A stretch of DNA of 64,000 nt from Mycobacterium nebraskense. Its GTDB lineage: Bacteria > Actinomycetota > Actinomycetes > Mycobacteriales > Mycobacteriaceae. Where the stretch lies: NCBI RefSeq assembly GCF_002102255.1, contig NZ_LQPH01000132.1:1-64000 (forward strand), read 5' to 3'. This document shows positions 1-9,535 of this stretch, in pieces (the first letter of the stretch is position 1; every line of letters starts with the position of its first letter). The translations under genes and the position numbers were made by a program. The notes under the pieces were generated by a model that worked only from the letters and a program-made list of their open reading frames with translations, was not told the DNA's origin and ran no database searches.

Positions 1-233
1 TCCATCCCGCCAACCGGACTCACACCAGCAAAATCCACACCGACCAGCGTAAGTCCACTTAAGCAGATAAGCAGTACCTAAGTTCGAATACCAGGCGCGG
101 CCGCCGACCGAATCACAGCCCTTGAGGGGGCGCGCCACCCGGTGAACGACAGCCCGGCCCCGCCAACCAGGACGCGATGCTTCCGGGGCCCGAGCACCGG
201 ATCCCGACGGGCCGCCATCGCTTGAGCGACTAC
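1..233. other. Window edge, no gene recognised
   Basis: No convincing coding sequence is visible here. The minus-strand reading frame that starts opposite uvrC and runs through this part is the antisense shadow of uvrC. The stretch probably ends an intergenic region upstream of uvrC. Confidence 0.5.
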
Positions 234-239
234 TAGCCT
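234..239 (+). promoter_or_regulatory. Predicted -10 box of uvrC (leaderless type)
   Basis: TAGCCT fits the mycobacterial TANNNT -10 consensus. Exactly six bases separate it from the GTG start at 246, so transcription would begin at the start codon. No ribosome binding site is visible between them. Confidence 0.5.
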
Positions 240-245
240 GGATGG

Positions 246-2201
246 GTGCCAGATCCCGCGACCTACCGCCCCCCGCCCGGGTCCATCCCGGTCGAACCGG
301 GCGTCTACCGATTCCGGGACGCGCACGGCCGAGTCATCTACGTCGGCAAGGCCAAGAGCCTGCGCAGCAGGCTGACGTCGTATTTCGCCGACGTCGCCGG
401 CCTGCACCCGCGAACCCGGCAGATGGTGACCACCGCCGCCAAAGTCGAGTGGACGGTGGTCAACACCGAAGTCGAGGCGTTGCAGCTCGAATACAACTGG
501 ATCAAGGAGTTCGATCCGCGCTTCAACGTCCGCTACCGCGACGACAAGTCGTACCCGGTGCTGGCCGTCACTCTCAACGAAGAGTTTCCCCGGCTGATGG
601 TCTATCGCGGCCCACGTCGCAAGGGCGTGCGCTATTTCGGGCCCTACTCCCACGCGTGGGCGATCCGCGAGACACTGGACCTGCTCACCCGGGTGTTTCC
701 GGCCCGCACCTGTTCGGCCGGTGTGTTCAAGCGGCACAAGCAGATCGACCGTCCGTGCCTGCTCGGCTACATCGACAAATGCTCGGCGCCCTGCATCGGC
801 CGGGTCAGCGCCGAGCAGCACCGCCAAATCGTCGACGACTTCTGCGACTTCCTGTCCGGCAAGACCGACCGCTTCGCCCGCGAGCTGGAACAGCGGATGC
901 ACGCCGCCTCCGACGAACTCGACTTCGAGCGAGCCGCGCGCCTTCGGGACGACCTGGGTGCGCTCAAGCGCGCGATGGAGAAGCAGGCCGTGATGCTCGG
1001 CGACGGCACCGACGCCGACGTGGTCGCCTTCGCCGATGACGAGCTGGAGGCGGCGGTCCAGGTGTTCCACGTCCGCGGCGGCCGGGTGCGCGGCCAGCGC
1101 GGCTGGATCGTCGAAAAGTCTGCGGAGGCCGGTGATTCCGGTGAGGAGCAGTTGGTCGAGCAATTCCTGACCCAGTTCTACGGCGAGCAGGCGGAGCTGG
1201 GTGGGGCCTTGGAACAAACCACGGACGAAGCCGCCAACCCGGTTCCCCGCGAGGTGCTGGTGCCCTGCCTACCGTCCAACTCCGACGAATTGACCAGCTG
1301 GCTTTCCGGCCTGCGCGGTTCACGGGTCGCGCTGCGGGTGCCGCGCCGCGGCGACAAGCGAGCGCTGGCCGAAACCGTGCAACGCAACGCCAAAGAGGCG
1401 CTGCAGCAACACAAGCTGAAGCGGGCCGGCGACTTCAACGCCAGATCGGCTGCGATGCAGAACATCCAGGAAGCGCTCGGGTTGGCCGACGCGCCGCTGC
1501 GCATCGAATGCGTCGACATCAGCCACGTGCAGGGCACCGACGTGGTCGGCTCGTTGGTGGTGTTCGAAGACGGCCTGCCCCGCAAGTCGGACTACCGCCA
1601 CTTCGGGATCCGCGAAGCCGCTGGGCAGGGACGCTCCGACGACGTCGCCTCGATCGCCGAGGTGACCCGCCGCCGGTTCGCGCGGCACCTGAGCGAACAG
1701 AGCGATCCGAATATGCTTTCGGCCGAAGGGAAGTCGCGCCGATTCGCCTATCCGCCCAACCTCTACGTCGTCGACGGCGGCGCGCCGCAGGTCAATGCGG
1801 CCAGCGCCGTGCTCGAAGACCTCGGCGTCACCGACGTCGCGGTGATCGGCCTGGCCAAGCGACTGGAAGAGATATGGGTGCCGGCCGAGCCCGATCCCGT
1901 CATCATGCCGCGCAACAGCGAGGGGCTTTATCTGCTGCAACGGATTCGTGACGAGGCGCATCGGTTCGCCATCACCTACCATCGCAGCAAGCGATCCAAG
2001 CGAATGACCGCCTCGGCGCTCGATTCGGTGCCAGGATTGGGGGAACATCGCCGCAAGGCGCTGGTAACCCATTTCGGATCGATAGCCCGCCTCAAGGAGG
2101 CCACCGTCGACCAGATCACGGCCGTTCCCGGCATCGGAGTGGCCACCGCCACCGCCGTCCTGGAGGCGTTGCGACCCGAGCAGGCCGGCGAAGCCGAATG
2201 A
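246..2201 (+). CDS. uvrC: Excinuclease ABC subunit C (UvrC)
   Basis: UvrC makes both incisions around a bulky lesion after UvrA and UvrB have located it (nucleotide excision repair). The 651-residue product has the full family layout. A GIY-YIG domain lies at the N-terminus (GVYRF near residue 19, VIYVG near 31). A UvrB/UvrC (UVR) motif lies around residues 205-240 ([14 protein letters not shown]). The RNase H-like second nuclease domain contains [14 protein letters not shown] and [12 protein letters not shown]. Tandem helix-hairpin-helix motifs are at the C-terminus ([24 protein letters not shown]). The GTG start gives the mycobacterial N-terminus VPDPATYRP. The stop overlaps rapZ by four bases (ATGA), so the genes are probably co-translated. 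This is the Rv1420 position. Confidence 0.98.
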   Translation: MPDPATYRPPPGSIPVEPGVYRFRDAHGRVIYVGKAKSLRSRLTSYFADVAGLHPRTRQMVTTAAKVEWTVVNTEVEALQLEYNWIKEFDPRFNVRYRDDKSYPVLAVTLNEEFPRLMVYRGPRRKGVRYFGPYSHAWAIRETLDLLTRVFPARTCSAGVFKRHKQIDRPCLLGYIDKCSAPCIGRVSAEQHRQIVDDFCDFLSGKTDRFARELEQRMHAASDELDFERAARLRDDLGALKRAMEKQAVMLGDGTDADVVAFADDELEAAVQVFHVRGGRVRGQRGWIVEKSAEAGDSGEEQLVEQFLTQFYGEQAELGGALEQTTDEAANPVPREVLVPCLPSNSDELTSWLSGLRGSRVALRVPRRGDKRALAETVQRNAKEALQQHKLKRAGDFNARSAAMQNIQEALGLADAPLRIECVDISHVQGTDVVGSLVVFEDGLPRKSDYRHFGIREAAGQGRSDDVASIAEVTRRRFARHLSEQSDPNMLSAEGKSRRFAYPPNLYVVDGGAPQVNAASAVLEDLGVTDVAVIGLAKRLEEIWVPAEPDPVIMPRNSEGLYLLQRIRDEAHRFAITYHRSKRSKRMTASALDSVPGLGEHRRKALVTHFGSIARLKEATVDQITAVPGIGVATATAVLEALRPEQAGEAE

Positions 2202-3103
2202 CGGGTGAGTTGGCGGAGGGCCGCCCGAGGGATGCCGCGGCGGGCATCGACGTCGTGCTGGTGACCGGATTATCGGGCGCCGGGCGGGGTACTGCGGCCA
2301 AGGTGCTCGAGGACCTGGGCTGGTATGTGGCCGACAACCTGCCGCCCCAGCTGATCACGCGGATGGTGGATTTCGGTATGGACGCGGGGTCGCGCATCAC
2401 CCGCCTGGCGGTGGTGATGGACGTGCGGTCGCGCGGCTTCACCGGCGATCTCGATTCGGTGCGCACCGAGCTGGCCACCCGCAACATCAGCCCGCGGGTG
2501 GTGTTCATGGAGGCGTCCGACGACATGCTGGTGCGCCGCTACGAACAGAACCGCCGCAGTCACCCGCTGCAGGGCGACCAGACCCTGGCCGAGGGCATCG
2601 CCGCCGAGCGTCGGATGCTGGCCCCGGTGCGCGCCACCGCCGACCTGATCATCGACACGTCGACGCTGTCGGTGCGGGGCTTGCGGGAGAGCATCGAGCG
2701 CGCGTTCGGTGGCGATGCCGGCACGTCGATCAGCGTCACCGTCGAATCGTTCGGCTTCAAGTACGGCCTGCCGATGGACGCCGACATGGTGATGGACGTG
2801 CGATTCCTGCCCAACCCGCACTGGGTCGACGAGCTGCGTCCGCTCACCGGACAGGACCCGGCGGTCAGTGAATACGTGCTGAGTCAGCCGGGCGCGGCGG
2901 ACTTCCTCGAGGCCTACCATCGGTTGCTGTCTCTGGTTGTCGACGGTTACCGCCGGGAGGGCAAGCGCTACATGACGGTCGCCATCGGCTGCACCGGCGG
3001 CAAGCACCGCAGTGTCGCGATCGCCGAGGCGCTGATGCGGCTGCTTAAGTCCAATCCCCAACTGTCGGTGCGGGTGCTGCACCGGGATCTGGGCCGCGAA
3101 TGA
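2198..3103 (+). CDS. rapZ: RapZ-family nucleotide-binding protein
   Basis: This is a 301-residue P-loop protein of the RapZ/YvcJ family (Rv1421 position). In E. coli RapZ is an RNA-binding adaptor in GlcN6P control. In Gram-positives the family binds and hydrolyses ATP or GTP, and the actinobacterial role is not well defined. The Walker A motif is at residues 24-32 (GLSGAGRGT), followed by the family signature [10 protein letters not shown]. The conserved C-terminal block [13 protein letters not shown] is present near residue 267. The gene overlaps uvrC upstream and yvcK downstream by four bases each, so it is the second gene of a conserved uvrC-rapZ-yvcK-whiA operon. Confidence 0.95.
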   Translation: MTGELAEGRPRDAAAGIDVVLVTGLSGAGRGTAAKVLEDLGWYVADNLPPQLITRMVDFGMDAGSRITRLAVVMDVRSRGFTGDLDSVRTELATRNISPRVVFMEASDDMLVRRYEQNRRSHPLQGDQTLAEGIAAERRMLAPVRATADLIIDTSTLSVRGLRESIERAFGGDAGTSISVTVESFGFKYGLPMDADMVMDVRFLPNPHWVDELRPLTGQDPAVSEYVLSQPGAADFLEAYHRLLSLVVDGYRREGKRYMTVAIGCTGGKHRSVAIAEALMRLLKSNPQLSVRVLHRDLGRE

Positions 3104-4176
3104 GCGCGCCGACGAATCAGGGCATCGTCGCTTTGGGCGGCGGTCACGGCCTGTACGCGACGTTGTCCGCGGCCCGCCGGCTGACTCCGCACGTCACCGC
3201 GGTGGTAACCGTTGCCGACGACGGTGGTTCGTCCGGGCGACTGCGCAGCGAATTGGATGTGGTGCCGCCGGGCGATCTGCGAATGGCGTTGGCGGCCTTG
3301 GCATCCGACAGCCCGCGCGGACGGCTGTGGGCAACCATCCTGCAGCACCGCTTCGGCGGCAACGGGGCGCTGGCCGGGCACCCGATCGGCAACCTGATGC
3401 TCGCCGGGCTGTCGGAGGTGCTGGCCGATCCGGTTGCCGCCCTCGACGAGCTGGGCCGCATTCTCGGCGTCAAGGGCCGGGTGCTGCCGATGTGCCCGAT
3501 CGCGCTGCAGATCGAGGCGGACGTTTCCGGCCTGGAGACCGATCCGCGGATATTCCGCCTGATTCGCGGCCAGGTCGCGATCGCCACCACACCGGGCAAG
3601 GTGCGGCGGGTGCGGCTGCTGCCGTCCGACCCGCCGGCGACCCGGCAAGCCGTCGACGCCATCATGGCCGCCGACCTGGTGGTCCTGGGTCCCGGCTCGT
3701 GGTTCACCAGCGTGATCCCGCACGTGCTCGTGCCGGAGCTGGCGGCGGCGCTGCGGGCCACCACCGCCCGTCGCGCACTGGTGCTCAATCTGGTGGCCGA
3801 GCCGGGGGAGACGGCCGGCTTCTCCGTCGAGCGTCATCTGCACGTGTTGGCCCAGCACGCACCCGGGTTCACCGTGCACGACATCATCATCGACGCCGAA
3901 CGGGTGCCCAGTGAGCGGGAGCGGGAGCATCTGCGCCGCACCGCGACGCTGCTATCGGCCGAGGTCCACTTCGCCGACGTGGCCCGACCTGGTACACCTT
4001 TACATGATCCAGGCAAACTCGCGGCGGCCCTGGACGGGGTGCGGGCGACACGCAAGGGTCCGGGAGCGACTCCGGTCACGGCCACCGCGGATATTCGGGT
4101 CGACGGTGCAAGTCCACAGACCGGTGGAAATGGACCGGCCGGAAGCGGACCGAGGAGTGACGACGCGTGGCGATGA
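3100..4176 (+). CDS. yvcK: YvcK/CuvA-family gluconeogenesis factor
   Basis: The 358-residue product has the YvcK fold (UPF0052, related to CofD 2-phospholactate transferase). Family members are needed for normal envelope growth on gluconeogenic carbon, and the M. tuberculosis homologue (Rv1422, CuvA) affects cell-wall morphology. Visible motifs are [10 protein letters not shown] near residue 13, [14 protein letters not shown] near 38, [13 protein letters not shown] and [20 protein letters not shown] near 198. The last 30 residues are Gly/Pro/Thr-rich and look disordered. It overlaps rapZ by 4 nt and whiA by 10 nt. Confidence 0.95.
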   Translation: MSAPTNQGIVALGGGHGLYATLSAARRLTPHVTAVVTVADDGGSSGRLRSELDVVPPGDLRMALAALASDSPRGRLWATILQHRFGGNGALAGHPIGNLMLAGLSEVLADPVAALDELGRILGVKGRVLPMCPIALQIEADVSGLETDPRIFRLIRGQVAIATTPGKVRRVRLLPSDPPATRQAVDAIMAADLVVLGPGSWFTSVIPHVLVPELAAALRATTARRALVLNLVAEPGETAGFSVERHLHVLAQHAPGFTVHDIIIDAERVPSEREREHLRRTATLLSAEVHFADVARPGTPLHDPGKLAAALDGVRATRKGPGATPVTATADIRVDGASPQTGGNGPAGSGPRSDDAWR

Positions 4177-5150
4177 CGACCGAAGTCAAGGACGAACTCA
4201 GCCGCCTGGTCGTGAAGTCGGTCAGCGCGCGGCGCGCGGAAGTCACGTCGCTGCTGAGGTTCGCCGGCGGGTTGCACATCGTCGGCGGCCGGGTGGTCGT
4301 GGAGGCCGAGGTGGACCTGGGCAACGTCGCGCGGCGGCTGCGCAAGGACATCTTCGAGCTCTACGGCTATAACGCGGTCGTGCATGTGTTGTCGGCCAGC
4401 GGGATTCGTAAGACCACCCGCTACGTGCTGCGGGTTGCCAACGACGGCGAAGCGCTGGCACGCCAGACCGGCCTGCTCGACAATCGCGGCCGGCCCGTGC
4501 GCGGTCTGCCCGCCCAGGTTGTGGGCGGCAGCATCGGCGACGCCGAAGCCGCCTGGCGCGGAGCCTTCCTGGCGCACGGCTCGCTGACCGAGCCGGGACG
4601 GTCGTCGGCTTTGGAGGTCAGCTGCCCCGGACCGGAGGCCGCGTTGGCGTTGGTGGGCGCGGCGCGCCGGCTCGGGGTCAGCGCGAAGGCCCGCGAGGTG
4701 CGGGGCGCCGACCGGGTGGTGGTGCGTGACGGCGAGGCTATCGGTGCATTGTTGACCCGGATGGGCGCCCAGGACACCCGGCTCATCTGGGAGGAGCGCC
4801 GGATGCGCCGCGAGGTGCGGGCGACGGCCAACCGGCTCGCCAACTTCGACGACGCGAACCTGCGCCGCTCGGCGCGCGCGGCGGTCGCGGCGGCCGCCCG
4901 GGTGGAACGCGCGCTGGAGATTCTCGGCGACACCGTCCCCGACCACCTGGCCTCGGCCGGCAAACTGCGCGTCGAGCACCGGCAGGCTTCGCTGGAGGAG
5001 CTCGGTCGGCTCGCTGACCCCCCGATGACGAAAGACGCTGTGGCGGGCCGCATTCGCCGGCTGCTGTCGATGGCAGACCGGAAGGCGAAGATCGAGGGCA
5101 TCCCGGACACCGAGTCGGCGGTGACGCCGGATTTGCTGGAAGACGCGTAA
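4167..5150 (+). CDS. whiA: WhiA sporulation/division regulator
   Basis: WhiA is a DNA-binding protein that activates division genes in sporulating actinobacteria and is conserved in non-sporulating ones. The 327 residues contain a degenerate LAGLIDADG homing-endonuclease-like N-terminal domain (about 1-210) and a C-terminal helix-turn-helix (about 220-310, ending in [26 protein letters not shown]). The start is GTG at 4167; an in-frame ATG two codons later (4173) is an alternative. The gene starts inside the end of yvcK and closes the operon (Rv1423 position). Confidence 0.97.
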   Translation: MAMTTEVKDELSRLVVKSVSARRAEVTSLLRFAGGLHIVGGRVVVEAEVDLGNVARRLRKDIFELYGYNAVVHVLSASGIRKTTRYVLRVANDGEALARQTGLLDNRGRPVRGLPAQVVGGSIGDAEAAWRGAFLAHGSLTEPGRSSALEVSCPGPEAALALVGAARRLGVSAKAREVRGADRVVVRDGEAIGALLTRMGAQDTRLIWEERRMRREVRATANRLANFDDANLRRSARAAVAAAARVERALEILGDTVPDHLASAGKLRVEHRQASLEELGRLADPPMTKDAVAGRIRRLLSMADRKAKIEGIPDTESAVTPDLLEDA

Positions 5151-5190
5151 CTGGTCACGCGAATCGCTGTTCGCAACGGGTAGGGGGGGC

Positions 5191-5196
5191 TACGGT
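5191..5196 (+). promoter_or_regulatory. Predicted -10 box of the WS/DGAT gene
   Basis: TACGGT matches TANNNT and is followed by six bases (one C and a run of G) before the ATG at 5203. The spacing predicts a leaderless transcript. The G-run could also act as a weak ribosome binding site. Confidence 0.45.
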
Positions 5197-5202
5197 CGGG
5201 GG

Positions 5203-6591
5203 ATGAAACGGCTTTCAAGCGTTGATGCGGCGTTTTGGTCGGCCGAAACTGCGGGCTGGCACATGCATGTGGGCGCACTGGCGATCTGCGACCCGAAGGA
5301 AACACCCGAGTACAGCTTTCAGCGACTCCGCGAACTGATCATCGAGCGGCTGCCGGAGCTGCCGCAGCTGCGGTGGCGGGTCACCGGGGCGCCGCTCGGA
5401 CTGGACCGGCCGTGGTTCGTCGAAGACGAGGACCTGGACATCGACTTTCACATCCGGCGCATCGCCGTTCCGGCGCCCGGCGGCCGCCGCGATCTCGAGG
5501 AGCTGGTGGGCCGGTTGATGTCGTACAAGCTCGACCGCGCCCGGCCGCTGTGGGAGATGTGGGTGATCGAAGGCGTCGAGGGCGGCCGGATCGCATCGCT
5601 GACCAAGATGCACCACGCCATCGTCGACGGCGTCTCGGGCGCCGGCCTGGGTGAGATTCTCTTGGACGTCACCCCGGAACCGCGCCCGCCGCAACAGGAA
5701 ACAGTGGGATCACTGGTGGGATCGAAGATTCCGGGCATTGAACGGCGGGCGGTGGGCGCGCTCATCAACGTCGGCGTCAAGACGCCCTTCCGCATCGCGA
5801 GACTCCTGGAGCAGACCGTGCGGCAGCAGGTCGCCGCGCTGGGTGTGAGCGACCGGCCCCCCCGCTACTTCGAAGCGCCCAAGACCCGGTTCAACGCGTC
5901 CGTGTCGCCGCACCGGCGGATCACCGGATGCCGCGTCGAGCTGGCCCGGGCCAAGGCCGTCAAGGACGCCTACGACGTCAAGCTCAATGACGTCGTGCTG
6001 GCGCTCGTGTCCGGCGCCGCCCGCGAGTACTTGCAGAAGCGCGGTGAGCTGCCCGCCAAGCCGCTCATCGCCCAGATTCCCGTCTCCACCCGCACCGACG
6101 AGAACAAGGACGACGTCGGCAACAAGGTGAGCTCGATGACCGTGTCGCTCGCGACCGACATCGAAGATCCCGCCGAGCGGCTGCGGGCCATCCACGAAAG
6201 CACCCAGAACGCCAAGCTGATGGCCAAGGCGTTGTCGGCGCACCAGATCATGGGGCTGACCGAGACCACGCCGCCGGGGCTGCTGCAGTTGGCCGCGCGG
6301 GCCTACACGGCCAGTGGGTTATCGCGAAATCTGGCCCCCATCAACCTCGTTGTCTCCAATGTGCCGGGCCCGCCGTTCCCGTTGTACATGGCCGGCGCCA
6401 GACTCGATTCGCTGGTGCCGCTCGGGCCGCCCGTCATGGACGTCGCCCTGAACATCACCTGCTTCTCCTACACCGACTATCTGGACTTCGGCTTCGTGAC
6501 GACGCCCGAGGTGGCCAACGACATCGACGACATGGCCGACCGCATCGAGCCGGCGCTCACCGAGCTGGAGAAGGCTGCCGCGCGGGAGTGA
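5203..6591 (+). CDS. Wax ester synthase/diacylglycerol O-acyltransferase family protein
   Basis: The 462-residue protein belongs to the large mycobacterial WS/DGAT family, whose members transfer acyl groups from acyl-CoA to diacylglycerol or fatty alcohol to form storage lipid. The active-site motif HHxxxDG is intact at residues 137-143 (HHAIVDG). Other family blocks present are the N-terminal LSSVDAAFW, a central IPVSTRT followed by GNKVSSM, and [19 protein letters not shown] near residue 386. It occupies the Rv1425 position. It is transcribed alone and converges on the HNH gene with 26 bp between them. Substrate cannot be read from the sequence. Confidence 0.93.
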   Translation: MKRLSSVDAAFWSAETAGWHMHVGALAICDPKETPEYSFQRLRELIIERLPELPQLRWRVTGAPLGLDRPWFVEDEDLDIDFHIRRIAVPAPGGRRDLEELVGRLMSYKLDRARPLWEMWVIEGVEGGRIASLTKMHHAIVDGVSGAGLGEILLDVTPEPRPPQQETVGSLVGSKIPGIERRAVGALINVGVKTPFRIARLLEQTVRQQVAALGVSDRPPRYFEAPKTRFNASVSPHRRITGCRVELARAKAVKDAYDVKLNDVVLALVSGAAREYLQKRGELPAKPLIAQIPVSTRTDENKDDVGNKVSSMTVSLATDIEDPAERLRAIHESTQNAKLMAKALSAHQIMGLTETTPPGLLQLAARAYTASGLSRNLAPINLVVSNVPGPPFPLYMAGARLDSLVPLGPPVMDVALNITCFSYTDYLDFGFVTTPEVANDIDDMADRIEPALTELEKAAARE

Positions 6592-6617
6592 GCGGCCATC
6601 AGGGCTAGACCCCCAAC

Positions 6618-7982
6618 TCAAACGGGTTCGTCGTCGTCTGCACCGCGAAGGAATCTTTCGGGGTGGTGAAAGCTGTTGGTTCTGGGTTGCCCGCGGTCCA
6701 GATGCGCTGGCGGTAGCCATTCGGTTTCGCCTCGGGCGTTGGTTCGGGTGGTCCAGCCTTTTTCGGCGAGCCGATTGTCGGGGCCGCAGGCCAGCGTGAG
6801 GTCGTCGATGTCGGTGCGGCGGGTGGTCGTCCAGCCGCGGACGTGGTGGACTTGGCTGTGGTAGGCGGGGGCATCACACCCTGGCTTGGTACACCCACGA
6901 TCCTTGGCATACAACATGATTCGCTGTCCGGGAGAAGCCAACCGTTTCGTGTGATACAGAGCCAGCGACCTGCCCCTGTCAAAAATCGCCAGGTAGTGAT
7001 GAGCGTGACCGGCCCAGCGGATCACATCCGACATGGGCACCAGCGTGCCGCCGGCGGTTAGGGCCTTGCCGGCGGCGGCCTCCAAGTCCTTCAACGTTGT
7101 GGTCACCACGATCGACACGGGCAAGCCGTTGTGCTGGCCCAGTTCGCCGGAGGCAAGCAGGCCGCGCAGTCCGGCTAAGAGCGCGTCATGGTTGCGCTGC
7201 CCTTTGGATCGGGTGTCGCGGCGCACCGCGTCCTCGTCGGGTGTCGCATCGACCACCGGGGTCTCGTCGTCGGGGTTGCATACCCCGGGGGCGGCAAGCT
7301 TGGCGAGCATGGCCTCGATCGCGGCGCATAACTCCGGGGTCACCAGGCCGCTGATGCGTGACATACCGTCGAATTCCTGTGTGCCCAGCGTGATTCCGCG
7401 CTTGCGGGCCCGCTCGGCGTCGCTGAATTTCCCATCGGGGTGCAGCCAGTCCATGATCCGCTGGGCGTACTTGGCCAACTCGTCGGGCCGATACCCGCCG
7501 GCCTTTTCGGCCAGGTCGGCTTCGGCGGCTTGCCGGGTCAACACGTCGACCTCAACCGGCAGCTGGGCGAAGAAGCCGCGGATTACCTTGACGTGCCCAT
7601 CACCGATGAGCCCGTCGCGTTGGCCGGCCGCGGTCGCGCTCAGCTGCGGGGTCAACGGCTCACCGGTCAACGCGCGCCGCTCCCCGAGATCCCGGGCTTC
7701 ATCGATGCGCCGGCCGGCCTCGGTCTTGGTGATGCGCAACCGGTCGGCCAACCCCAGGCGTAGCGAGCCGCCCAACTCTTCGGCGCTGGCCTGCGTGCCG
7801 AGCTGGTTGATCAACGCGTGCTGCGGGGTGCGCAGCCGGCGGGCCACGCGTTCCACCCGCTCTAAGGCGCGCAACCGCTCCGGGGTGGTGAGCACGTCAA
7901 AGGACAACTCGCACAGGCGGTCCGCGTCGTCGTCGAGCGCGTCGATGACCTCGACAATCTCCTCACGACTATTCGCGGCCAT
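6618..7982 (-). CDS. DUF222/HNH endonuclease domain protein (13E12 family)
   Basis: This is a member of the mycobacterial 13E12 repeat family: an N-terminal DUF222 helical domain (about residues 20-330) followed by a C-terminal HNH nuclease motif. In the motif, two cysteines (CTKPGC) precede the catalytic HH pair (VHHVRGW), and then LACGPDNR. The ATG at 7982 gives 454 residues beginning MAANSREE. It is preferred because a TAGAGT -10 box lies seven bases upstream. An upstream in-frame start at 8033 would add 17 residues. The family is dispersed and multi-copy in mycobacteria and is often regarded as mobile. Its function is unproven. It ends 26 bp from the convergent WS/DGAT gene and starts about 110 bp from a tandem repeat array. 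Confidence 0.9.
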   Translation of the reverse strand: MAANSREEIVEVIDALDDDADRLCELSFDVLTTPERLRALERVERVARRLRTPQHALINQLGTQASAEELGGSLRLGLADRLRITKTEAGRRIDEARDLGERRALTGEPLTPQLSATAAGQRDGLIGDGHVKVIRGFFAQLPVEVDVLTRQAAEADLAEKAGGYRPDELAKYAQRIMDWLHPDGKFSDAERARKRGITLGTQEFDGMSRISGLVTPELCAAIEAMLAKLAAPGVCNPDDETPVVDATPDEDAVRRDTRSKGQRNHDALLAGLRGLLASGELGQHNGLPVSIVVTTTLKDLEAAAGKALTAGGTLVPMSDVIRWAGHAHHYLAIFDRGRSLALYHTKRLASPGQRIMLYAKDRGCTKPGCDAPAYHSQVHHVRGWTTTRRTDIDDLTLACGPDNRLAEKGWTTRTNARGETEWLPPAHLDRGQPRTNSFHHPERFLRGADDDEPV

Positions 7983-7989
7983 GCCTAAA

Positions 7990-7995
7990 ACTCTA
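7990..7995 (-). promoter_or_regulatory. Predicted -10 box of the HNH/DUF222 gene
   Basis: On the minus strand TAGAGT is followed by seven bases and then the ATG at 7982. This is consistent with a leaderless or one-base-leader transcript and supports the shorter start. Confidence 0.4.
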
Positions 7996-8094
7996 GGAGC
8001 ACCCACCGACAAAAATGACCACTCTGTGACCATTGAAGCTGAAGTGACACAAGGGATTACAGAGGAGCTGAAAGGCCGGAAATAGGGCCCGCCC

Positions 8095-8273
8095 TAGTCG
8101 CGATCGCGAGCGCGGCGAAGCCGGGCGAAGCGGGTCGCCGCCATCAGGGTTAGTCGCGATCGCGAGCGCGGCGAAGCCGGGTGAAGCGGGTCGCCGCCAT
8201 CAGGGTTAGTCGCGATCGCGAGCGCGGCGAAGCCGGGTGAAGCGGGTCGCCGCCGTCGGGTTAGTCGCGATCG
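8095..8273. repeat. 56-bp tandem direct repeat, 3 units plus a partial fourth
   Basis: Units begin at 8095, 8151, 8207 and 8262, so the periods are 56, 56 and 55 bp. The copies differ at only a few positions. Each begins TAGTCGCGATC and contains a GC-rich inverted core. The fourth, truncated copy (8262-8273) is the 3' end of the lipO-like gene, so the repeat supplies that gene's last codons (DRD) and its TAA stop. The core matches the reverse complement of the tandem repeat at 43701-43808, so this is a dispersed family. There are no spacers between units, so it is not CRISPR. Confidence 0.9.
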
Positions 8274-9535
8274 GGTGGGTTCGTCGCGTACACCCAGGAC
8301 AGGAACCGCGCGACGGCCTCCGCGGAACGATGCGCCCGCGGCGAACTGAAGATGTCGAAAGCGTGTTGCGCGCTAGGCAATTCGGCGTAGGCGACCGGGG
8401 ACTTCGACACCGCGCGCAGTTCCTCGATGAACTCCTGGGCCTCGCCGACGGGAATGAGGGAATCGTCGCGGCCGTGCAGGACGAAGAACGGCGGCGCGTC
8501 GGCCCGCAGCCGCCGGATCGGCGAGGCATCGACGTAGACGTCGCGGTGCGAGGCGAATCCCCGCTTCACCACGAACTTTTCGAGCAGGGAGACGAACTCG
8601 GGCCGGCCCTCGCCCTCGGTGGAGAACCAGTCGTAGCGCCCGTAGATCGGGACCGCGGCCGCCACCGATGTGTCGGCGTCTTCGAAGCCCGGCTGGAATG
8701 TCGGGTCATTGGGGGTCAGCGCCGCCAGCGCGCACAGGTGCCCGCCCGCGGAGCCGCCGGTGACGGCGACGAAGTCGGGGTCGCCGCCGTAGTCGGCGAT
8801 GTTCTCCTTGACCCATGCCAGCGCCCGTTTGACGTCGACGATGTGGTCGGGCCAGGTGTGGCGGGGGGAGACGCGATAACCGATCGACACGCACACCCAG
8901 CCGCGGGCGGCGAGGTGGCTCATCAGCGGGTAGGCCTGCGGGCGGCGCATCCCGATCATCCAGGCGCCGCCCGGCACTTGCAGCAGCACCGGCGCCTTGG
9001 CGTCGCGCGGCAGGTCGCGGCGCCGCCAGACGTCGGCGAGGTTGGCGCGCCCGTTCGGGCCGTAGGCCACCACGTTCGTCTTCTCGACGTAGCGCCGGCG
9101 CGCCACGGTGTTGCCCAGCGGCAGGCTGCGCCGCCCGCTGCGCGTGGGCTTGGTGTGTGGCAGCTTGCTCAGCGCCTCTTCGTAGTCGTGTCCGAGCTGA
9201 TCGCGCAGGCCGGCCTCCAGCACCGGGCCCGGGGTGGTGACGCCGCGGTAGCGGATCACCCCCAGGATCGCCCACGAGGCGGCCGTCAGGGCCAGCGCCG
9301 CCTTGCCGCGCCGCCCCGCGAAGTGGCCGCGCCGGCCGCGCCGCAACGCGTCCAGCAGCGAGACGGAGAAGTAGATGCCCGGCACCTCCGACGTCGGCCA
9401 GCCGAACCAGAAGACCAGCACGGTGCTGTAGCCCTTGCGGGCCAACGGCCGTAACCCGTTGGCGGCGTTGGCCAATTCCAGCGCGGCGCGGGCCAGCGGC
9501 CGGGGGCGGGTGAGGCGGTCCAACAACGGAGGCAT
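8261..9535 (-). CDS. lipO: Alpha/beta hydrolase, esterase/lipase (LipO-like)
   Basis: This is a 424-residue protein of the hormone-sensitive-lipase type of alpha/beta hydrolases (Rv1426c position). The nucleophile elbow GGSAGGH lies near residue 263, preceded by the oxyanion-hole block VPGGAWMIG. The acid and histidine of the triad are likely in HGRDDSLIPV and SAQHAFDIF near the C-terminus. The first 120 residues contain hydrophobic stretches that may associate with membrane. It overlaps the fadD12-like gene by one base (TGATG), so ligase and hydrolase are co-translated. Its final codons and stop lie in the adjacent tandem repeat. The substrate is unknown. Confidence 0.9.
   Translation of the reverse strand: MPPLLDRLTRPRPLARAALELANAANGLRPLARKGYSTVLVFWFGWPTSEVPGIYFSVSLLDALRRGRRGHFAGRRGKAALALTAASWAILGVIRYRGVTTPGPVLEAGLRDQLGHDYEEALSKLPHTKPTRSGRRSLPLGNTVARRRYVEKTNVVAYGPNGRANLADVWRRRDLPRDAKAPVLLQVPGGAWMIGMRRPQAYPLMSHLAARGWVCVSIGYRVSPRHTWPDHIVDVKRALAWVKENIADYGGDPDFVAVTGGSAGGHLCALAALTPNDPTFQPGFEDADTSVAAAVPIYGRYDWFSTEGEGRPEFVSLLEKFVVKRGFASHRDVYVDASPIRRLRADAPPFFVLHGRDDSLIPVGEAQEFIEELRAVSKSPVAYAELPSAQHAFDIFSSPRAHRSAEAVARFLSWVYATNPPDRD

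Noticed and set aside
5159..5174. Short inverted repeat after whiA
   Set aside because: Only 5-bp arms, too weak to call as a terminator.
7033..8085. 350-residue plus-strand frame opposite the HNH/DUF222 gene
   Set aside because: Ser/Arg/Pro-rich shadow; the minus-strand protein is a known family with intact motifs.
8095..8261. Possible CRISPR array
   Set aside because: Units abut each other with no unique spacers, the unit is 56 bp, and there are no cas genes.
8206..8529. 107-residue minus-strand frame over the repeat and the lipO end
   Set aside because: Out of frame with lipO and composed largely of repeat-derived Arg-rich sequence.
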